NCBI RefSeq assembly: GCF_000515235.1
Contig: NZ_KI911558.1
Location: 1,133,918 to 1,197,917 of the forward strand
From: Synechococcus sp. CC9616
GTDB lineage: Bacteria > Cyanobacteriota > Cyanobacteriia > PCC-6307 > Cyanobiaceae
Direction: 5' to 3'
DNA: 64,000 nt
Part shown: positions 47,938 to 57,404 of the stretch, in pieces
Position numbering within the stretch: the stretch's first letter is position 1
Layout of the letters: the number at the start of each line of letters is the position of its first letter
Position numbers and translations under genes: made by a program
The notes under the pieces: model-generated
The model's database searches: none
Told to the model about the DNA's origin: nothing
What the model saw: only the letters and a program-made list of their open reading frames with translations

Positions 47938-48687
47938 TCAGTCCCGTCGTCCACCGCCATTGAGAACAATGATCAGGCGCAGGATGAAGATGAACAGGTT
48001 GATGTAAGTGAGGTACATGCTCAGGGCGCCGGCCAGGTACTGCTCGTCCTGGTAAGTGCGAGGCATCGTGTAGAAGTCGACGAAAGCCGCACAGACGAAG
48101 AGCACGGTGCCGAAGCCCGCGATCATCAGCTCAAAGCTGGTGCCGTGGAACATCGCCGGAGCAAAGATGCCGCCGATGAACTGGACCACCATCGCCAGGA
48201 TTAAACCGATCAGTCCAAGCCCGACCACTCCCGAAAGGGCCTGGCCGACGCTATCGCTCATCCGGCGCCCCACCACTGAGGCGATCACAAAGGTGATCCC
48301 TGTCGCCAGAGCCGCTGTTCCAACAGCACCAATGCCGGCAACCGCTCCAGCAAATGCCACCAGGCCACTCAAGGTGAAGCCGGTGATCAGGCTGTAAACG
48401 GCAAGAAGCGGTAAAGCTGTGGAGTTGTTTCCTTTCATCGCCACGTTCTGGGCGACGAAGAAAAGAATCAAATTGCCGATGATCGCCACCCAGAACAGGG
48501 GCTGGAACAGCGGCGTTGCCATCAGCGAAAGCCCGCCGATCACCCCGACCGACGTGAGCACCATGCCGCCCCCCACGTAGGGAAGCGCTTTGTTGACCAC
48601 GTTGGGGCCGACCAGGGCACTCGATTGCGCCTCGCGAATGGCCTGTTGGAAATTGCTGCTGGCTGGCATGTTGACCGAACCATCCAT
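47938..48687 (-). CDS. Bax inhibitor-1/YccA family membrane protein
   Basis: A 249-residue protein with about seven transmembrane helices, typical of the TMBIM/BI-1 family of pH-sensitive calcium-leak channels. Helices include MATPLFQPLFWVAIIGNLIL, AVYSLITGFTLSGLVAF and LSMYLTYINLFIFILRLIIV; VDFYTMPRTYQDE matches the family region that carries the conserved Asp pair. ATG 48687 is used; a GTG lies one codon upstream. A strong terminator follows. Confidence 0.92.
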   Translation of the reverse strand: MDGSVNMPASSNFQQAIREAQSSALVGPNVVNKALPYVGGGMVLTSVGVIGGLSLMATPLFQPLFWVAIIGNLILFFVAQNVAMKGNNSTALPLLAVYSLITGFTLSGLVAFAGAVAGIGAVGTAALATGITFVIASVVGRRMSDSVGQALSGVVGLGLIGLILAMVVQFIGGIFAPAMFHGTSFELMIAGFGTVLFVCAAFVDFYTMPRTYQDEQYLAGALSMYLTYINLFIFILRLIIVLNGGGRRD

Positions 48688-48737
48688 CACTTATGACACT
48701 CTGCCAGTGCTGACAAGGGTCTGAGGTGTGGATCCCC

Positions 48738-49733
48738 CTATCGATGCATTGACCGTGACACTTTGCCGCCGTCCCGCCTGGCATAAGCCTCGACAACCCG
48801 TTGCACCAGCTGGTGGCGCACGACATCCGCCGACGTCAGACGACAGACGGCAACACCCTCCACACCATCAAGGACCTCAGAGGCTTCGACAAGACCGCTG
48901 AGCTGTCCAAAGGGCAGATCCACCTGGGTGGTGTCACCGGTGACGACCATGCGTGAACGTTCGCCAAGCCTGGTGAGCACCATGCGCATCTGCGCCGGCG
49001 TGGTGTTCTGAGCCTCATCGAGGATCACAAACGCCTCACTCAGGGTTCGGCCGCGCATGTAGGCCAGAGGAGCCACTTCAATCACGCCCTTCTCAAGCAG
49101 CACCGTGGTTTTTTCAGGACCCAGCAGGGCATGCAGCGCGTCGTAAAGGGGCCTCAGGTACGGATCCACCTTCTGTTGAAGATCGCCTGGCAGGAATCCC
49201 AGGCGCTCCCCAGCCTCAACAGCTGGCCTGGTGAGAATCAAGCGCTCCACCTTGCGTTCGGTGAGCATCCGAACCGCAAGAACGGTGGCCAGGAACGTTT
49301 TTCCTGTGCCAGCAGGGCCCAGAGCGAAGGTGAGGTCGTGACGCTCCATGGCATCGACGTATTTCTTTTGCCTCAGGGTTCGTGGCCTGAGCAGGTTGCC
49401 TCTCTGGCTTCGCGCCAGCACCTGCTCGCCCATGGCGGCATGGTCATCGCCGCGGCCGGTGTTCAAGGCCCCGAGCGCCGTTTGCAGATCCAACGCCGTA
49501 ATGGCCTGGCCGTCCTGCCAGATCGGTCTCACCAGCTCGACAACGGCCGCAGCCCGTTCGATCTGGGTTGACCGGCCGGTGATCACTAATTGAAGACCCC
49601 GCAACACCAGGCCTGCACCGGTGAGTGCGCCAAGGCGATGCAGAGTTGCTTCCGCCTCCCCAGCAAGAGCCAGGGCTGCGTCGGAATCAGGAAGGTCGAG
49701 AACGAAGCGGCCGTTGTCGCCGTCGTCAGACAC
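48738..49733 (-). CDS. phoH: PhoH-like ATPase
   Basis: The 331-residue protein has the PhoH P-loop domain: FALGPAGTGKTFLATVLAV (Walker A), EAFVILDEAQNTTPAQMRM (Walker B), and VTGDTTQVDLP. An N-terminal KH-like region precedes it. PhoH proteins are linked to RNA metabolism, and to phosphate stress in some bacteria. It follows rpsP by 8 bases in the ffh-rpsP-phoH cluster. Confidence 0.95.
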   Translation of the reverse strand: MSDDGDNGRFVLDLPDSDAALALAGEAEATLHRLGALTGAGLVLRGLQLVITGRSTQIERAAAVVELVRPIWQDGQAITALDLQTALGALNTGRGDDHAAMGEQVLARSQRGNLLRPRTLRQKKYVDAMERHDLTFALGPAGTGKTFLATVLAVRMLTERKVERLILTRPAVEAGERLGFLPGDLQQKVDPYLRPLYDALHALLGPEKTTVLLEKGVIEVAPLAYMRGRTLSEAFVILDEAQNTTPAQMRMVLTRLGERSRMVVTGDTTQVDLPFGQLSGLVEASEVLDGVEGVAVCRLTSADVVRHQLVQRVVEAYARRDGGKVSRSMHR

Positions 49734-49741
49734 GTCCTGGA

Positions 49742-50134
49742 TCAGGCTTCAGTGGATTCGGCCGAGTCGCCGTCTGATTCAGAGGCCTCAGATTCAGCAG
49801 CCTTGGCTGCTGCGGCATCCTTGGCGGCCTGCTTCGCATCGGCCTCACGCTTGGCAGCCTGTTTGGCTTTGCCAACAACTTCTGCCGATCGCACCGACTT
49901 CTCAATCAGGCCACCACGCTCAAGCAGGGTGCGCACCACATCAGTTGGCTGAGCACCCTGGCTCAAACGCTGGCGGATGGCCTCGGTATCAAGGCGGGTT
50001 TCCTTGGTGCGGGGGTTGTAAAAACCGAGCTCCTGGAGGGGACGGCCATCACGGCGGGATGTGCTGTTGCAGGCCACGAGGCGGAAACTCGCTTCCCGCT
50101 TCTTACCGAACCGCTTCAGGCGGAGCTTGATCAT
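49742..50134 (-). CDS. rpsP: 30S ribosomal protein S16
   Basis: [30 protein letters not shown] and [17 protein letters not shown] are the S16 core (about 82 residues). A 45-residue tail, first Lys/Ala-rich then acidic (Ser/Glu/Asp), extends beyond the E. coli protein; such tails are common in marine cyanobacteria. Confidence 0.98.
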   Translation of the reverse strand: MIKLRLKRFGKKREASFRLVACNSTSRRDGRPLQELGFYNPRTKETRLDTEAIRQRLSQGAQPTDVVRTLLERGGLIEKSVRSAEVVGKAKQAAKREADAKQAAKDAAAAKAAESEASESDGDSAESTEA

Positions 50135-50213
50135 CGTGGCGCTTTCGTAAGGAGTGGTCTTCGTTCAGGCAGCGCCGTAGCGCCCACCAAACAACAACAA
50201 TACCGTTCCACCC

Positions 50214-51710
50214 TCAAAGCTCCCCAAAGCCTTTCTTCTTTTTGGCCGGACGCTGCCGCTTGGGTGGACCACCGCGTCCAGGCCGCCCACCGCCACCAGG
50301 CATTCCACCCATTCCGGGCATTCCGCCCATTCCGGGCATGCCACCCATCCCAGGCATTCCACCCATTCCGGGCATCCCGCCCATTCCTGGCATGCCACCC
50401 ATGCCGGGCATTTTGCCCTGGCTCATCTGCTGCATGAAGCCGCGCATTTTCTGGAAGTCGGCCAGCACCTTGTCCACATCAGCGGGCTGATGGCCGCTGC
50501 CGCCGGCAATTCGCCGACGTCTTGACGGTTGACTGGCCAGCAGGTCGGGGTTTTCCCGCTCCTGCTGCGTCATTGAGCCGATCATCGCCTCGATGCGCTT
50601 GAGCTGCTGCTCCCCCTGCTTGAGCATGCCGTCGTCGATCTTGTTCATGCCCGGGATCATTTTCATCAGGCCACCGAGCGACCCCATGCGCTTGATCAGG
50701 CGCATCTGCTTCACGAAGTCCGAGAAGTCAAACGTCGCTTCCTGAAGCTTCTTCTGCATCTTCTCGACATCGGCGAGTTCGACCTCCTTCTGGGCCTTCT
50801 CCACCAGCGTCAGCACATCCCCCATCCCGAGGATGCGACTGGCCATCCGTTCGGGATGGAACGGCTGCAGCGCCTCCACCTTCTCGCCGGTGCCGATGAA
50901 CTTGATCGGCTGACCGCTCACCTTGCGGATCGAGAGGGCCGCACCACCGCGGGAATCACCATCGAGCTTGGTGAGCACCGCTCCGGTGATGCCCACCTGA
51001 TCGTGGAAGGCACGGGTGAGCTCAGCCGCCTCCTGGCCGATCATCGAATCCACCACCAGCAGCACTTCATCGGGCTGCACGGCGGAACGGATCCGCACCA
51101 TCTCCTCCATCATCTCGGTGTCGATCTGGAGGCGACCAGCGGTATCCACCAGAAGCGTGTCGAACCCCTCCTGCTTCGCTTTGGCTAAGCCAGCCGCTGC
51201 GATGTCTTCAGGTTTGGCTTCAGCGCCGAGGCTGAACACCTCCACATCGATCTGGGCACCTAAAATCTTGAGCTGCTCAATCGCCGCTGGTCGATAAACG
51301 TCGGCACCCACCATCAGGGCGCGACGGCCCTGGTCCTTGAGGTGCAGGCCGAGCTTGGCCGTTGCCGTGGTCTTACCCGCACCCTGAAGACCAGCCATCA
51401 ACACAACGGTGGGAGCCTCGGCCGCCTTGGCCAGAGGTGCGTTATCTCCCCCCATCACCTCCACCAGCTGCTCATGAACAACCTGGATGAACTTCTGATC
51501 CGGGCTGACCCCGCGCACCACCTCAGCGCCAACGGCTCTGTCGCGGACTTCAGCGACGAAGTCCTTCACCACCGGCAGGCTCACATCCGCTTCCAGCAGG
51601 GCCCGGCGGACGTCCTTCAGCGCTCCTTCAACATTGGTTTCGCTGATTGCGTCCTGGCCCCGCAGCCCCTTGACCGCATCCTCAAAACGGGCTGAAAGCT
51701 CATCGAACAT
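50214..51710 (-). CDS. ffh: Signal recognition particle protein Ffh
   Basis: The SRP54 GTPase that targets membrane proteins with the 4.5S RNA. The NG domain has G1 GLQGAGKTTATAKLG, VDTAGRLQ and TKLDGDSRGG; the M domain has MQKKLQEATFDFSDFVKQM, GSLGGLMKMIPG and the RNA-binding SRRRRIAGGSG. The M domain ends in a Met/Gly/Pro repeat (see 50296-50403) and a basic tail. The 498 residues match cyanobacterial Ffh. Confidence 0.98.
   Translation of the reverse strand: MFDELSARFEDAVKGLRGQDAISETNVEGALKDVRRALLEADVSLPVVKDFVAEVRDRAVGAEVVRGVSPDQKFIQVVHEQLVEVMGGDNAPLAKAAEAPTVVLMAGLQGAGKTTATAKLGLHLKDQGRRALMVGADVYRPAAIEQLKILGAQIDVEVFSLGAEAKPEDIAAAGLAKAKQEGFDTLLVDTAGRLQIDTEMMEEMVRIRSAVQPDEVLLVVDSMIGQEAAELTRAFHDQVGITGAVLTKLDGDSRGGAALSIRKVSGQPIKFIGTGEKVEALQPFHPERMASRILGMGDVLTLVEKAQKEVELADVEKMQKKLQEATFDFSDFVKQMRLIKRMGSLGGLMKMIPGMNKIDDGMLKQGEQQLKRIEAMIGSMTQQERENPDLLASQPSRRRRIAGGSGHQPADVDKVLADFQKMRGFMQQMSQGKMPGMGGMPGMGGMPGMGGMPGMGGMPGMGGMPGMGGMPGGGGRPGRGGPPKRQRPAKKKKGFGEL
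50296..50403 (-). repeat. ffh: Tandem 18-bp repeat in ffh, six units of P-G-M-G-G-M
   Basis: Six nearly identical 18-bp units, differing mainly at third codon positions, encode PGMGGM repeats at the end of the M domain. The differences at silent positions indicate selection on the peptide and not a very recent expansion. Confidence 0.9.
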
Positions 51711-51764
51711 CAGCGAAAACCAACTACAACATTGATGTGATCGTAAAAAGAGATCCGATCCGCT

Positions 51765-53750
51765 TCAGCCGGCAGGGATATACGCCTGAAGCCTCCACTG
51801 GTCTCCATCCCGTCCAAGGATGTAGCGAACGCTCAAGGTATCCGGAGGCGTCTGGTTGATCACCGCACCAGCTCTATTGATGGTTTTGTCGGAATAGGCG
51901 ATCTGAGCCATCACCTCGATGCGCTGCGGCGTGCGGCTGACCAGCTCGAGCGATGTCACTGAGGCATCAATGACTTTGCTGAGTCCCGCTGATGCATCGG
52001 CGGCCTGCTCCTGCAACACCTTCTGCACCATGTGATCACGGGCGACAACAGAGAGATCCACGCCCTGGTCTGCCTCTGCTGCCAGCGAGGCAGCCTTGAG
52101 ATCCAGCCAGCCCTGAATCAGCTCCTGGAGGTTTGCTTCTGAAGGCTCATCGGCGGTGAGGGGTTTGAGCTGCTCCTGAGGCTTCGGATCAGGTTTCAAA
52201 GAGGCGTTGGGCTGGGCAGGGGCGTCCTCGAGCTCCACTTCAGAGCCTGGATCAACCGGATCAGCAGTCTCAACCGAATCGTTTTGATCACCCGAATCAA
52301 TCTGAGCGGCTGGCTCCGGGAGTGGGTCGAGAGCGTTCTGTCTCGAACTGATCACGGCCGCCAGCACGCCCAGGACGGCAAGGCCTGATCCGATCGCGAT
52401 GAGGACAGACCGGGGAACCGCAAGATGGAACCCTTCGTTGGCTTCTGCGTGATCTCCTGGACCAACTTCCGCAGGGACGGCTGACTCGTCGAGGGCAGGA
52501 GCCGAATCACCGCTGAACAAGCTGGGCCAGTCACCCGCTGTGGTGAGAGCTGGATCGGACCGGCGGGCTTCCTGACGGTCGAGTCGTTCGACATAGGACT
52601 GAACATCCCGGTCCGCGAACCAGGCATCGAGATCCACATCCGATGCCTCCACATCCCTGTAGCCGGGAAGAACATCACGCTCGAGCCAGACACGGCAGTA
52701 CTCGCATTGCGCTGACAGCTGATCGCCGGGGTGCTGATCCAGCCACAGCCTCAATTCGCGGTCACGAACAGCCAGAAAGTGTTCGCCAGCGGCAGCGACA
52801 TTGCCCAGCAACAGATCCAGGCAACCCAGCAAGGGCATTGGATCGAGATCCGCTGCCGCCAGTCCCTTCACCTGATCTCGGGCCTGCTCCAGCAATTCGG
52901 GCTTCCTGCGCGAGAACCCGGACGCTGTCAGCGCGAGAACCGCAAGAAAACCAGCCTCTCCGGAGCCCTGGAGCTGCCAACCGCTGAACAGATCAACCTG
53001 TTCCTGAACGGTGAGGAAACGCCGGATCTGCTTGAAGAATGGTTCGAAATCCTCCTGACCGAAGGCAGCCTCTGGTGCCCCTTCCAATCCACCACGATCC
53101 TTCACCAGTTGATCCAGCAACGACAAGCCCTGCTGATGGGAGTCCTGATCGCTGAGGTCCCTGCTCAGAAGATCCAGGATTCGGTAAGGGAGAAGGGAGT
53201 CCAGATCTTGCTGCAACGCATGCAACTGGTCGGGCAGCTTGCCCATGCGTTTCTGCAGCTCAATGCCCGCTGCCAACACTTGAGCCGCTGATTCATATCG
53301 CCTCTGGGCTTGCTCGTCTTTTGCCGCATCAAGGCAGGCCAGAGCAGCCAGAAGCGTTAGATCAGCTTCTCGGCCGCTGCCCAGTGCCGGAGCCTGCGGG
53401 GGCTGGAGCCCCTGGCAGGCCATTTGAAACGCTTCTACAGCTGAACCGGCCTCCCAGAGCAGCAGCAGTCCAGCGGCCTCGCTGCTGCTGGGAAGGTCCA
53501 GACCAACGGTGTCATCGGGATGATGCTGGGCCAGGTCCAGCAACTGCGCCTCGTACTCTGCCCGACGTACGGAGTCGGTCAACAGATCCGCCGACTGCCT
53601 GAGCAGCTCATCGCGCTGAATCAGGACCTCATGGGTGAATCCCTGATCCGGCGGGCTATCACAACGATTCTGAAGCTTTCTGAGAACGGCGTCGGCTGCA
53701 GCGGAAGGACTAACACCCAGCAGTCGGAAGTGATCGATGGGCAGGTCCAA
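51765..53750 (-). CDS. ftn2: Ftn2/ZipN/ARC6-type cell division protein
   Basis: A 661-residue division-ring anchor of cyanobacteria and plastids that binds FtsZ. The N-terminal J-like region is MDLPIDHFRLLGVSPSAAAD; the middle is helical with TPR-like stretches; a single membrane helix (VLIAIGSGLAVLGVLAAVIS) lies near residue 455; an acidic linker follows; and the C-terminal IMS/DUF4101-like domain has VQKVLQEQAAD and TPPDTLSVRYILGRDGDQW. It is divergent from pdhA. Confidence 0.92.
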   Translation of the reverse strand: MDLPIDHFRLLGVSPSAAADAVLRKLQNRCDSPPDQGFTHEVLIQRDELLRQSADLLTDSVRRAEYEAQLLDLAQHHPDDTVGLDLPSSSEAAGLLLLWEAGSAVEAFQMACQGLQPPQAPALGSGREADLTLLAALACLDAAKDEQAQRRYESAAQVLAAGIELQKRMGKLPDQLHALQQDLDSLLPYRILDLLSRDLSDQDSHQQGLSLLDQLVKDRGGLEGAPEAAFGQEDFEPFFKQIRRFLTVQEQVDLFSGWQLQGSGEAGFLAVLALTASGFSRRKPELLEQARDQVKGLAAADLDPMPLLGCLDLLLGNVAAAGEHFLAVRDRELRLWLDQHPGDQLSAQCEYCRVWLERDVLPGYRDVEASDVDLDAWFADRDVQSYVERLDRQEARRSDPALTTAGDWPSLFSGDSAPALDESAVPAEVGPGDHAEANEGFHLAVPRSVLIAIGSGLAVLGVLAAVISSRQNALDPLPEPAAQIDSGDQNDSVETADPVDPGSEVELEDAPAQPNASLKPDPKPQEQLKPLTADEPSEANLQELIQGWLDLKAASLAAEADQGVDLSVVARDHMVQKVLQEQAADASAGLSKVIDASVTSLELVSRTPQRIEVMAQIAYSDKTINRAGAVINQTPPDTLSVRYILGRDGDQWRLQAYIPAG

Positions 53751-53849
53751 CAGAGACAGACTTGATGAGGCTGGACTTTAGTCAGTGTCTGGGATTTTGC
53801 CCAATTTCAGTCCTCTGACCCTTACAGTCAAGCTCCCGGAAGATCGGTC

Positions 53850-54938
53850 ATGGGTCAGGACCTAGCTGTCGAGACTGCTCCCCTTGGCACTGCCGCGGCC
53901 GGCGGGGCCCATGGGGAGCGGCTCTCCTCCCTTGTCACCGCTCAGAGAGCAACCGTTGATCGCGACACCGGCCTGGCTCTTTACCGCGACATGACCCTCG
54001 GTCGACGCTTCGAGGACAAGTGTGCCGAGATGTATTACCGCGGCAAGATGTTTGGCTTCGTTCACCTTTACAACGGTCAGGAGGCTGTCAGCACCGGGGT
54101 GATCGGTGCGATGAAGCGACAGCACGACTGGTTCTGCAGCACCTACAGAGATCACGTTCATGCCTTGAGCGCCGGTGTGCCAGCACGGGCCGTCATGAGC
54201 GAACTGTTCGGCAAGGAGACCGGCTGCAGCAAGGGCCGCGGAGGGTCCATGCACTTGTTCTCCAAGGAGCATCACCTGCTGGGCGGCTTCGCCTTCATCG
54301 CCGAGGGCATCCCTGTGGCTCTGGGTTCCGCGTTCACAAGTCGCTACAAGCGCGATGCTCTGGGCGACTCATCCAGCGATTCGGTCACTGCGGCCTTCTT
54401 CGGAGATGGCACCTGCAACAACGGGCAGTTTTTCGAGTGCCTGAACATGGCGCAACTCTGGAAACTGCCGATCATTTTTGTTGTGGAGAACAACAAGTGG
54501 GCCATCGGCATGGCGCACGATCGAGCCACGAGTGATCCGGAAATCTGGAGAAAAGCCGCCAGCTTTGGCATGGCGGGCGAGGAAGTGGATGGAATGGACG
54601 TCCTGGCTGTCCGCGCCGCTGCTGAACGGGCACTGGAAAGGGCCAGGGCTGGCGAAGGTCCAACGTTGCTTGAGTGCCTGACCTATCGCTTCCGGGGCCA
54701 CTCGCTGGCGGATCCAGACGAACTGCGTTCCGAGCAGGAAAAACAGTTCTGGGCGCAGAGAGATCCTTTGAAGGCCTTCGAGCGAGATCTCGTTTCGGCA
54801 GATTTGGTAAGCAGCGACGAACTACGGGCGATCGAAAAGGAGATCGACCAAGTGGTTGAAGACTGCGTTGACTTCGCTCTGTCAGCACCCGAGCCGGATG
54901 CTGAAGAACTCACCCGATACATCTGGGCCGACGACTGA
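53850..54938 (+). CDS. pdhA: Pyruvate dehydrogenase E1 component alpha subunit
   Basis: Thiamine-diphosphate-dependent subunit that with PdhB decarboxylates pyruvate. The TPP motif is [20 protein letters not shown]...VVENN, with [15 protein letters not shown] and the [15 protein letters not shown] phosphorylation-loop region. The length of 362 residues is normal. pdhB is not adjacent; lpdA (E3) lies 8 kb downstream. Confidence 0.97.
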   Translation: MGQDLAVETAPLGTAAAGGAHGERLSSLVTAQRATVDRDTGLALYRDMTLGRRFEDKCAEMYYRGKMFGFVHLYNGQEAVSTGVIGAMKRQHDWFCSTYRDHVHALSAGVPARAVMSELFGKETGCSKGRGGSMHLFSKEHHLLGGFAFIAEGIPVALGSAFTSRYKRDALGDSSSDSVTAAFFGDGTCNNGQFFECLNMAQLWKLPIIFVVENNKWAIGMAHDRATSDPEIWRKAASFGMAGEEVDGMDVLAVRAAAERALERARAGEGPTLLECLTYRFRGHSLADPDELRSEQEKQFWAQRDPLKAFERDLVSADLVSSDELRAIEKEIDQVVEDCVDFALSAPEPDAEELTRYIWADD

Positions 54939-54955
54939 TCGCCTGATTCAACGCG

Positions 54956-55897
54956 TCAGATTCCTCCAGGCAGACGCCGGGTGAGATTGCGGAGTTTGCG
55001 AAGGGCCTTGAGCTCAACCTGGCGAACACGCTCGCGAGACACGTCCATCAACCGGCCGATTTCGGCGAGGGTGTGACGCTCATTGCTTTCGAGGCCAAAT
55101 CGCAACCGCAGCACGTGCTGTTCCTGCTCGCTGAGGTGACTCAACCAGCGGCCCAACTGCTCGTGATGAATCCTCTGTTCGACCATGTCGAGCGGTTCCT
55201 CAAGTGAGGAATCAGCAATGAGGTCTCCAAGGAAGCTGCGACCCTCCTCTCCGTTGACGGGAGCATCGAGGCTGCTGGTGGTGAGCGCCTGACGAAGCAG
55301 AGAATCGAGTTCATCAAGGGGGATATCCATCGCTTCAGCGATTTCAACCCGGCTGGGCATGGCTCCGAGCTTGTGGGCCAAATCCAGACTGACCTTGCGG
55401 ATCGTTGTCAGCCTTTCACTGAGGTGAACGGGCAGGCGGATCGTTCTGGATTGACAGGCGATCGCGCGAGTCATGCTCTGGCGAATCCACCAGAAGGCAT
55501 AGGTCGAGAATTTGTAACCACGGGTGGGATCAAATTTTTCAACGGCGCGCTCAAGGCCGAGGGATCCCTCCTGGATCAGATCGAGAAGTTCAAGGCCTTT
55601 CCCCTGATACTTCTTCGCCACACTCACGACCAGACGAAGATTGGCCTTCATCATTCGCTCTTTGGCCCGGCGGCCAATCCGAACGGAACGGCGCTGCTGT
55701 GTTGTCAAACCAGACTCATCAAAATCGCGGGAACCGTCTTCGGTGAGCTGCATCATCGTCTGCACCTGATTGCCCAGCTCGATCTCCTCGGCAGGCGTGA
55801 GCAAGGGAATCCGCCCAATGGTGGCCAGGTACCAACTCACTGGGTCGCTACTTCGTCGACGCTGCGTGTCGAGAGGCTTGGAAGCGGTGGAAACCAT
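54956..55897 (-). CDS. Group 2 sigma-70 family RNA polymerase sigma factor
   Basis: A 313-residue primary-like sigma factor without region 1.1. Region 1.2 is DPVSWYLATIGRIPLLTPAE, region 2 NLRLVVSVAKKYQGKGLELL and FDPTRGYKFSTYAFWWIRQS, region 3 RLPVHLSERLTTIRKV, region 4 RFGLESNERHTLAEIGRLMD with VSRERVRQVE. Cyanobacterial group 2 factors are non-essential and tune responses to light, carbon or nutrients. It is convergent with pdhA. Confidence 0.95.
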   Translation of the reverse strand: MVSTASKPLDTQRRRSSDPVSWYLATIGRIPLLTPAEEIELGNQVQTMMQLTEDGSRDFDESGLTTQQRRSVRIGRRAKERMMKANLRLVVSVAKKYQGKGLELLDLIQEGSLGLERAVEKFDPTRGYKFSTYAFWWIRQSMTRAIACQSRTIRLPVHLSERLTTIRKVSLDLAHKLGAMPSRVEIAEAMDIPLDELDSLLRQALTTSSLDAPVNGEEGRSFLGDLIADSSLEEPLDMVEQRIHHEQLGRWLSHLSEQEQHVLRLRFGLESNERHTLAEIGRLMDVSRERVRQVELKALRKLRNLTRRLPGGI

Positions 55898-56237
55898 GTC
55901 GACGCCGATTACGTGGGAAGACTTTCTTACGTAAAGAAAGAAAAGCGAAGTGACTTCAACAACCTTTCAGATTCAAACGAGCAAACCGAAACATTCGGGG
56001 ATTTTGCTCACAAAACACCGACACGAAGACAGGTACCCAAAAGGGGTTCTGCTTGGAGTATTTCGTTACCAGCAAGCGTAAGTACGTGTTGATTTCACAA
56101 CTCCAACACTCAATCCTTCGCTCGACGACCATCCAATCGGCCTTCGAAGATTGAAATTTAATGACCAGTTAATAAACCGTCTCACATTTGCCCCGGGAAG
56201 GCGGGATCGCAGGATGGAGACATCGAAAGGGTCTCCG
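55898..56237. other. Divergent intergenic region between sigma factor and mnmA
   Basis: No gene is seen. It should hold both promoters. A 7-bp hairpin (CTTTCTT-ACGTA-AAGAAAG, 55922-55940) lies 25 bases upstream of the sigma factor start codon and could sit in its leader RNA. On the mnmA side a ribosome site GAAAGG is 7 bases before the chosen ATG. Confidence 0.5.
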
Positions 56238-57389
56238 ATGACCACCGCCCCCTCGATCACCTCTGCAGGTCAGGCTGCGCTGGAGCGTCTCCGAACCTGG
56301 CCAGGTGAACACAGCGTCGCCGTCGGACTCTCCGGCGGCGTGGACAGCTCACTGACGGCTGCCCTGTTGGTTGAGGCTGGCTGGCAGGTGGAAGGTCTGA
56401 CGCTCTGGCTGATGAGCGGCAAAGGGGCCTGCTGCGCCGAGGGACTTGTGGATGCTGCCGGAATCTGCGAGCAGCTGGGCATCCCCCATCACGTTGTCGA
56501 TGCCCGCGACACGTTTCAGAAGGAGATTGTTCAACGACTGGTGGAGGGCTATCGCGATGGCATCACCCCATTGCCCTGCTCCCAGTGCAACCGATCGGTG
56601 AAGTTCGGGCCAATGCTGAGCTGGGCTCAGCAGGAACGCGGCATCGAACGCATCGCCACCGGGCATTACGCGCGCATCCGCCATGGCCGTGGGGTCGGAC
56701 GCCATCAACTGCTGCGCGGTCTGGATCACCAAAAAGACCAGAGCTACTTCCTGTACGACCTACCCCAGGAGGCACTGGGCAGTGTTGTCTTCCCCCTTGG
56801 AGAACTCACCAAACCGGATACCCGGCGGGAAGCAGCTCGCCACGGACTGCGCACGGCGGACAAACCGGAAAGCCAGGATCTCTGCCTGGCGGATCATCAC
56901 GGGTCGATGCGGGCCTTCCTCGATGCTTACCTGCCGCCTCGCATCGGGCAGATCGTGCTTGAAGACGGCACTGTTCTTGGCGAACACGACGGGATTGAAC
57001 ACTTCACCATCGGCCAGCGGCGCGGACTCGGTGTCTCCTGGAGTGAGCCATTGCATGTGGTTCGACTTGATGCGGCGATGAACCGCGTGGTCGTTGCCCC
57101 CCGTGCCGAGGCTGGCTGCCACAGCTGCGAGGTGGGAGCGGTGAATTGGATCTCTATCGAACCTCCCCTGGAGTCCATCACTGTGGAAGTGCAGGTTCGC
57201 TATCGAAGTGCTCCGGTCATGGCTCAGCTATCGCCTGCTGAGCCGAACGAGAACGATCGCCAGCGATCACGTCCGCATCGCTGTCGGCTGGAGTTCCACG
57301 AGCAGCAGTTCTCGATCACTCCCGGGCAGGCAGCGGTTTTTTATGACGGTGAAACCGTTTTCGGAGGCGGACTGATCAGCGCAGAGTGA
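56238..57389 (+). CDS. mnmA: tRNA-specific 2-thiouridylase MnmA
   Basis: Thiolates U34 of tRNA Lys, Glu and Gln. The PP-loop is [18 protein letters not shown]; the catalytic Cys pair is in [14 protein letters not shown] and [13 protein letters not shown]; the tRNA-binding and C-terminal barrel parts follow ([25 protein letters not shown]). ATG 56238 with the GAAAGG site gives [15 protein letters not shown]; an upstream in-frame extension to 56151 is unlikely. Confidence 0.95.
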   Translation: MTTAPSITSAGQAALERLRTWPGEHSVAVGLSGGVDSSLTAALLVEAGWQVEGLTLWLMSGKGACCAEGLVDAAGICEQLGIPHHVVDARDTFQKEIVQRLVEGYRDGITPLPCSQCNRSVKFGPMLSWAQQERGIERIATGHYARIRHGRGVGRHQLLRGLDHQKDQSYFLYDLPQEALGSVVFPLGELTKPDTRREAARHGLRTADKPESQDLCLADHHGSMRAFLDAYLPPRIGQIVLEDGTVLGEHDGIEHFTIGQRRGLGVSWSEPLHVVRLDAAMNRVVVAPRAEAGCHSCEVGAVNWISIEPPLESITVEVQVRYRSAPVMAQLSPAEPNENDRQRSRPHRCRLEFHEQQFSITPGQAAVFYDGETVFGGGLISAE

Positions 57390-57404
57390 TCAACACGTCC
57401 TGGC

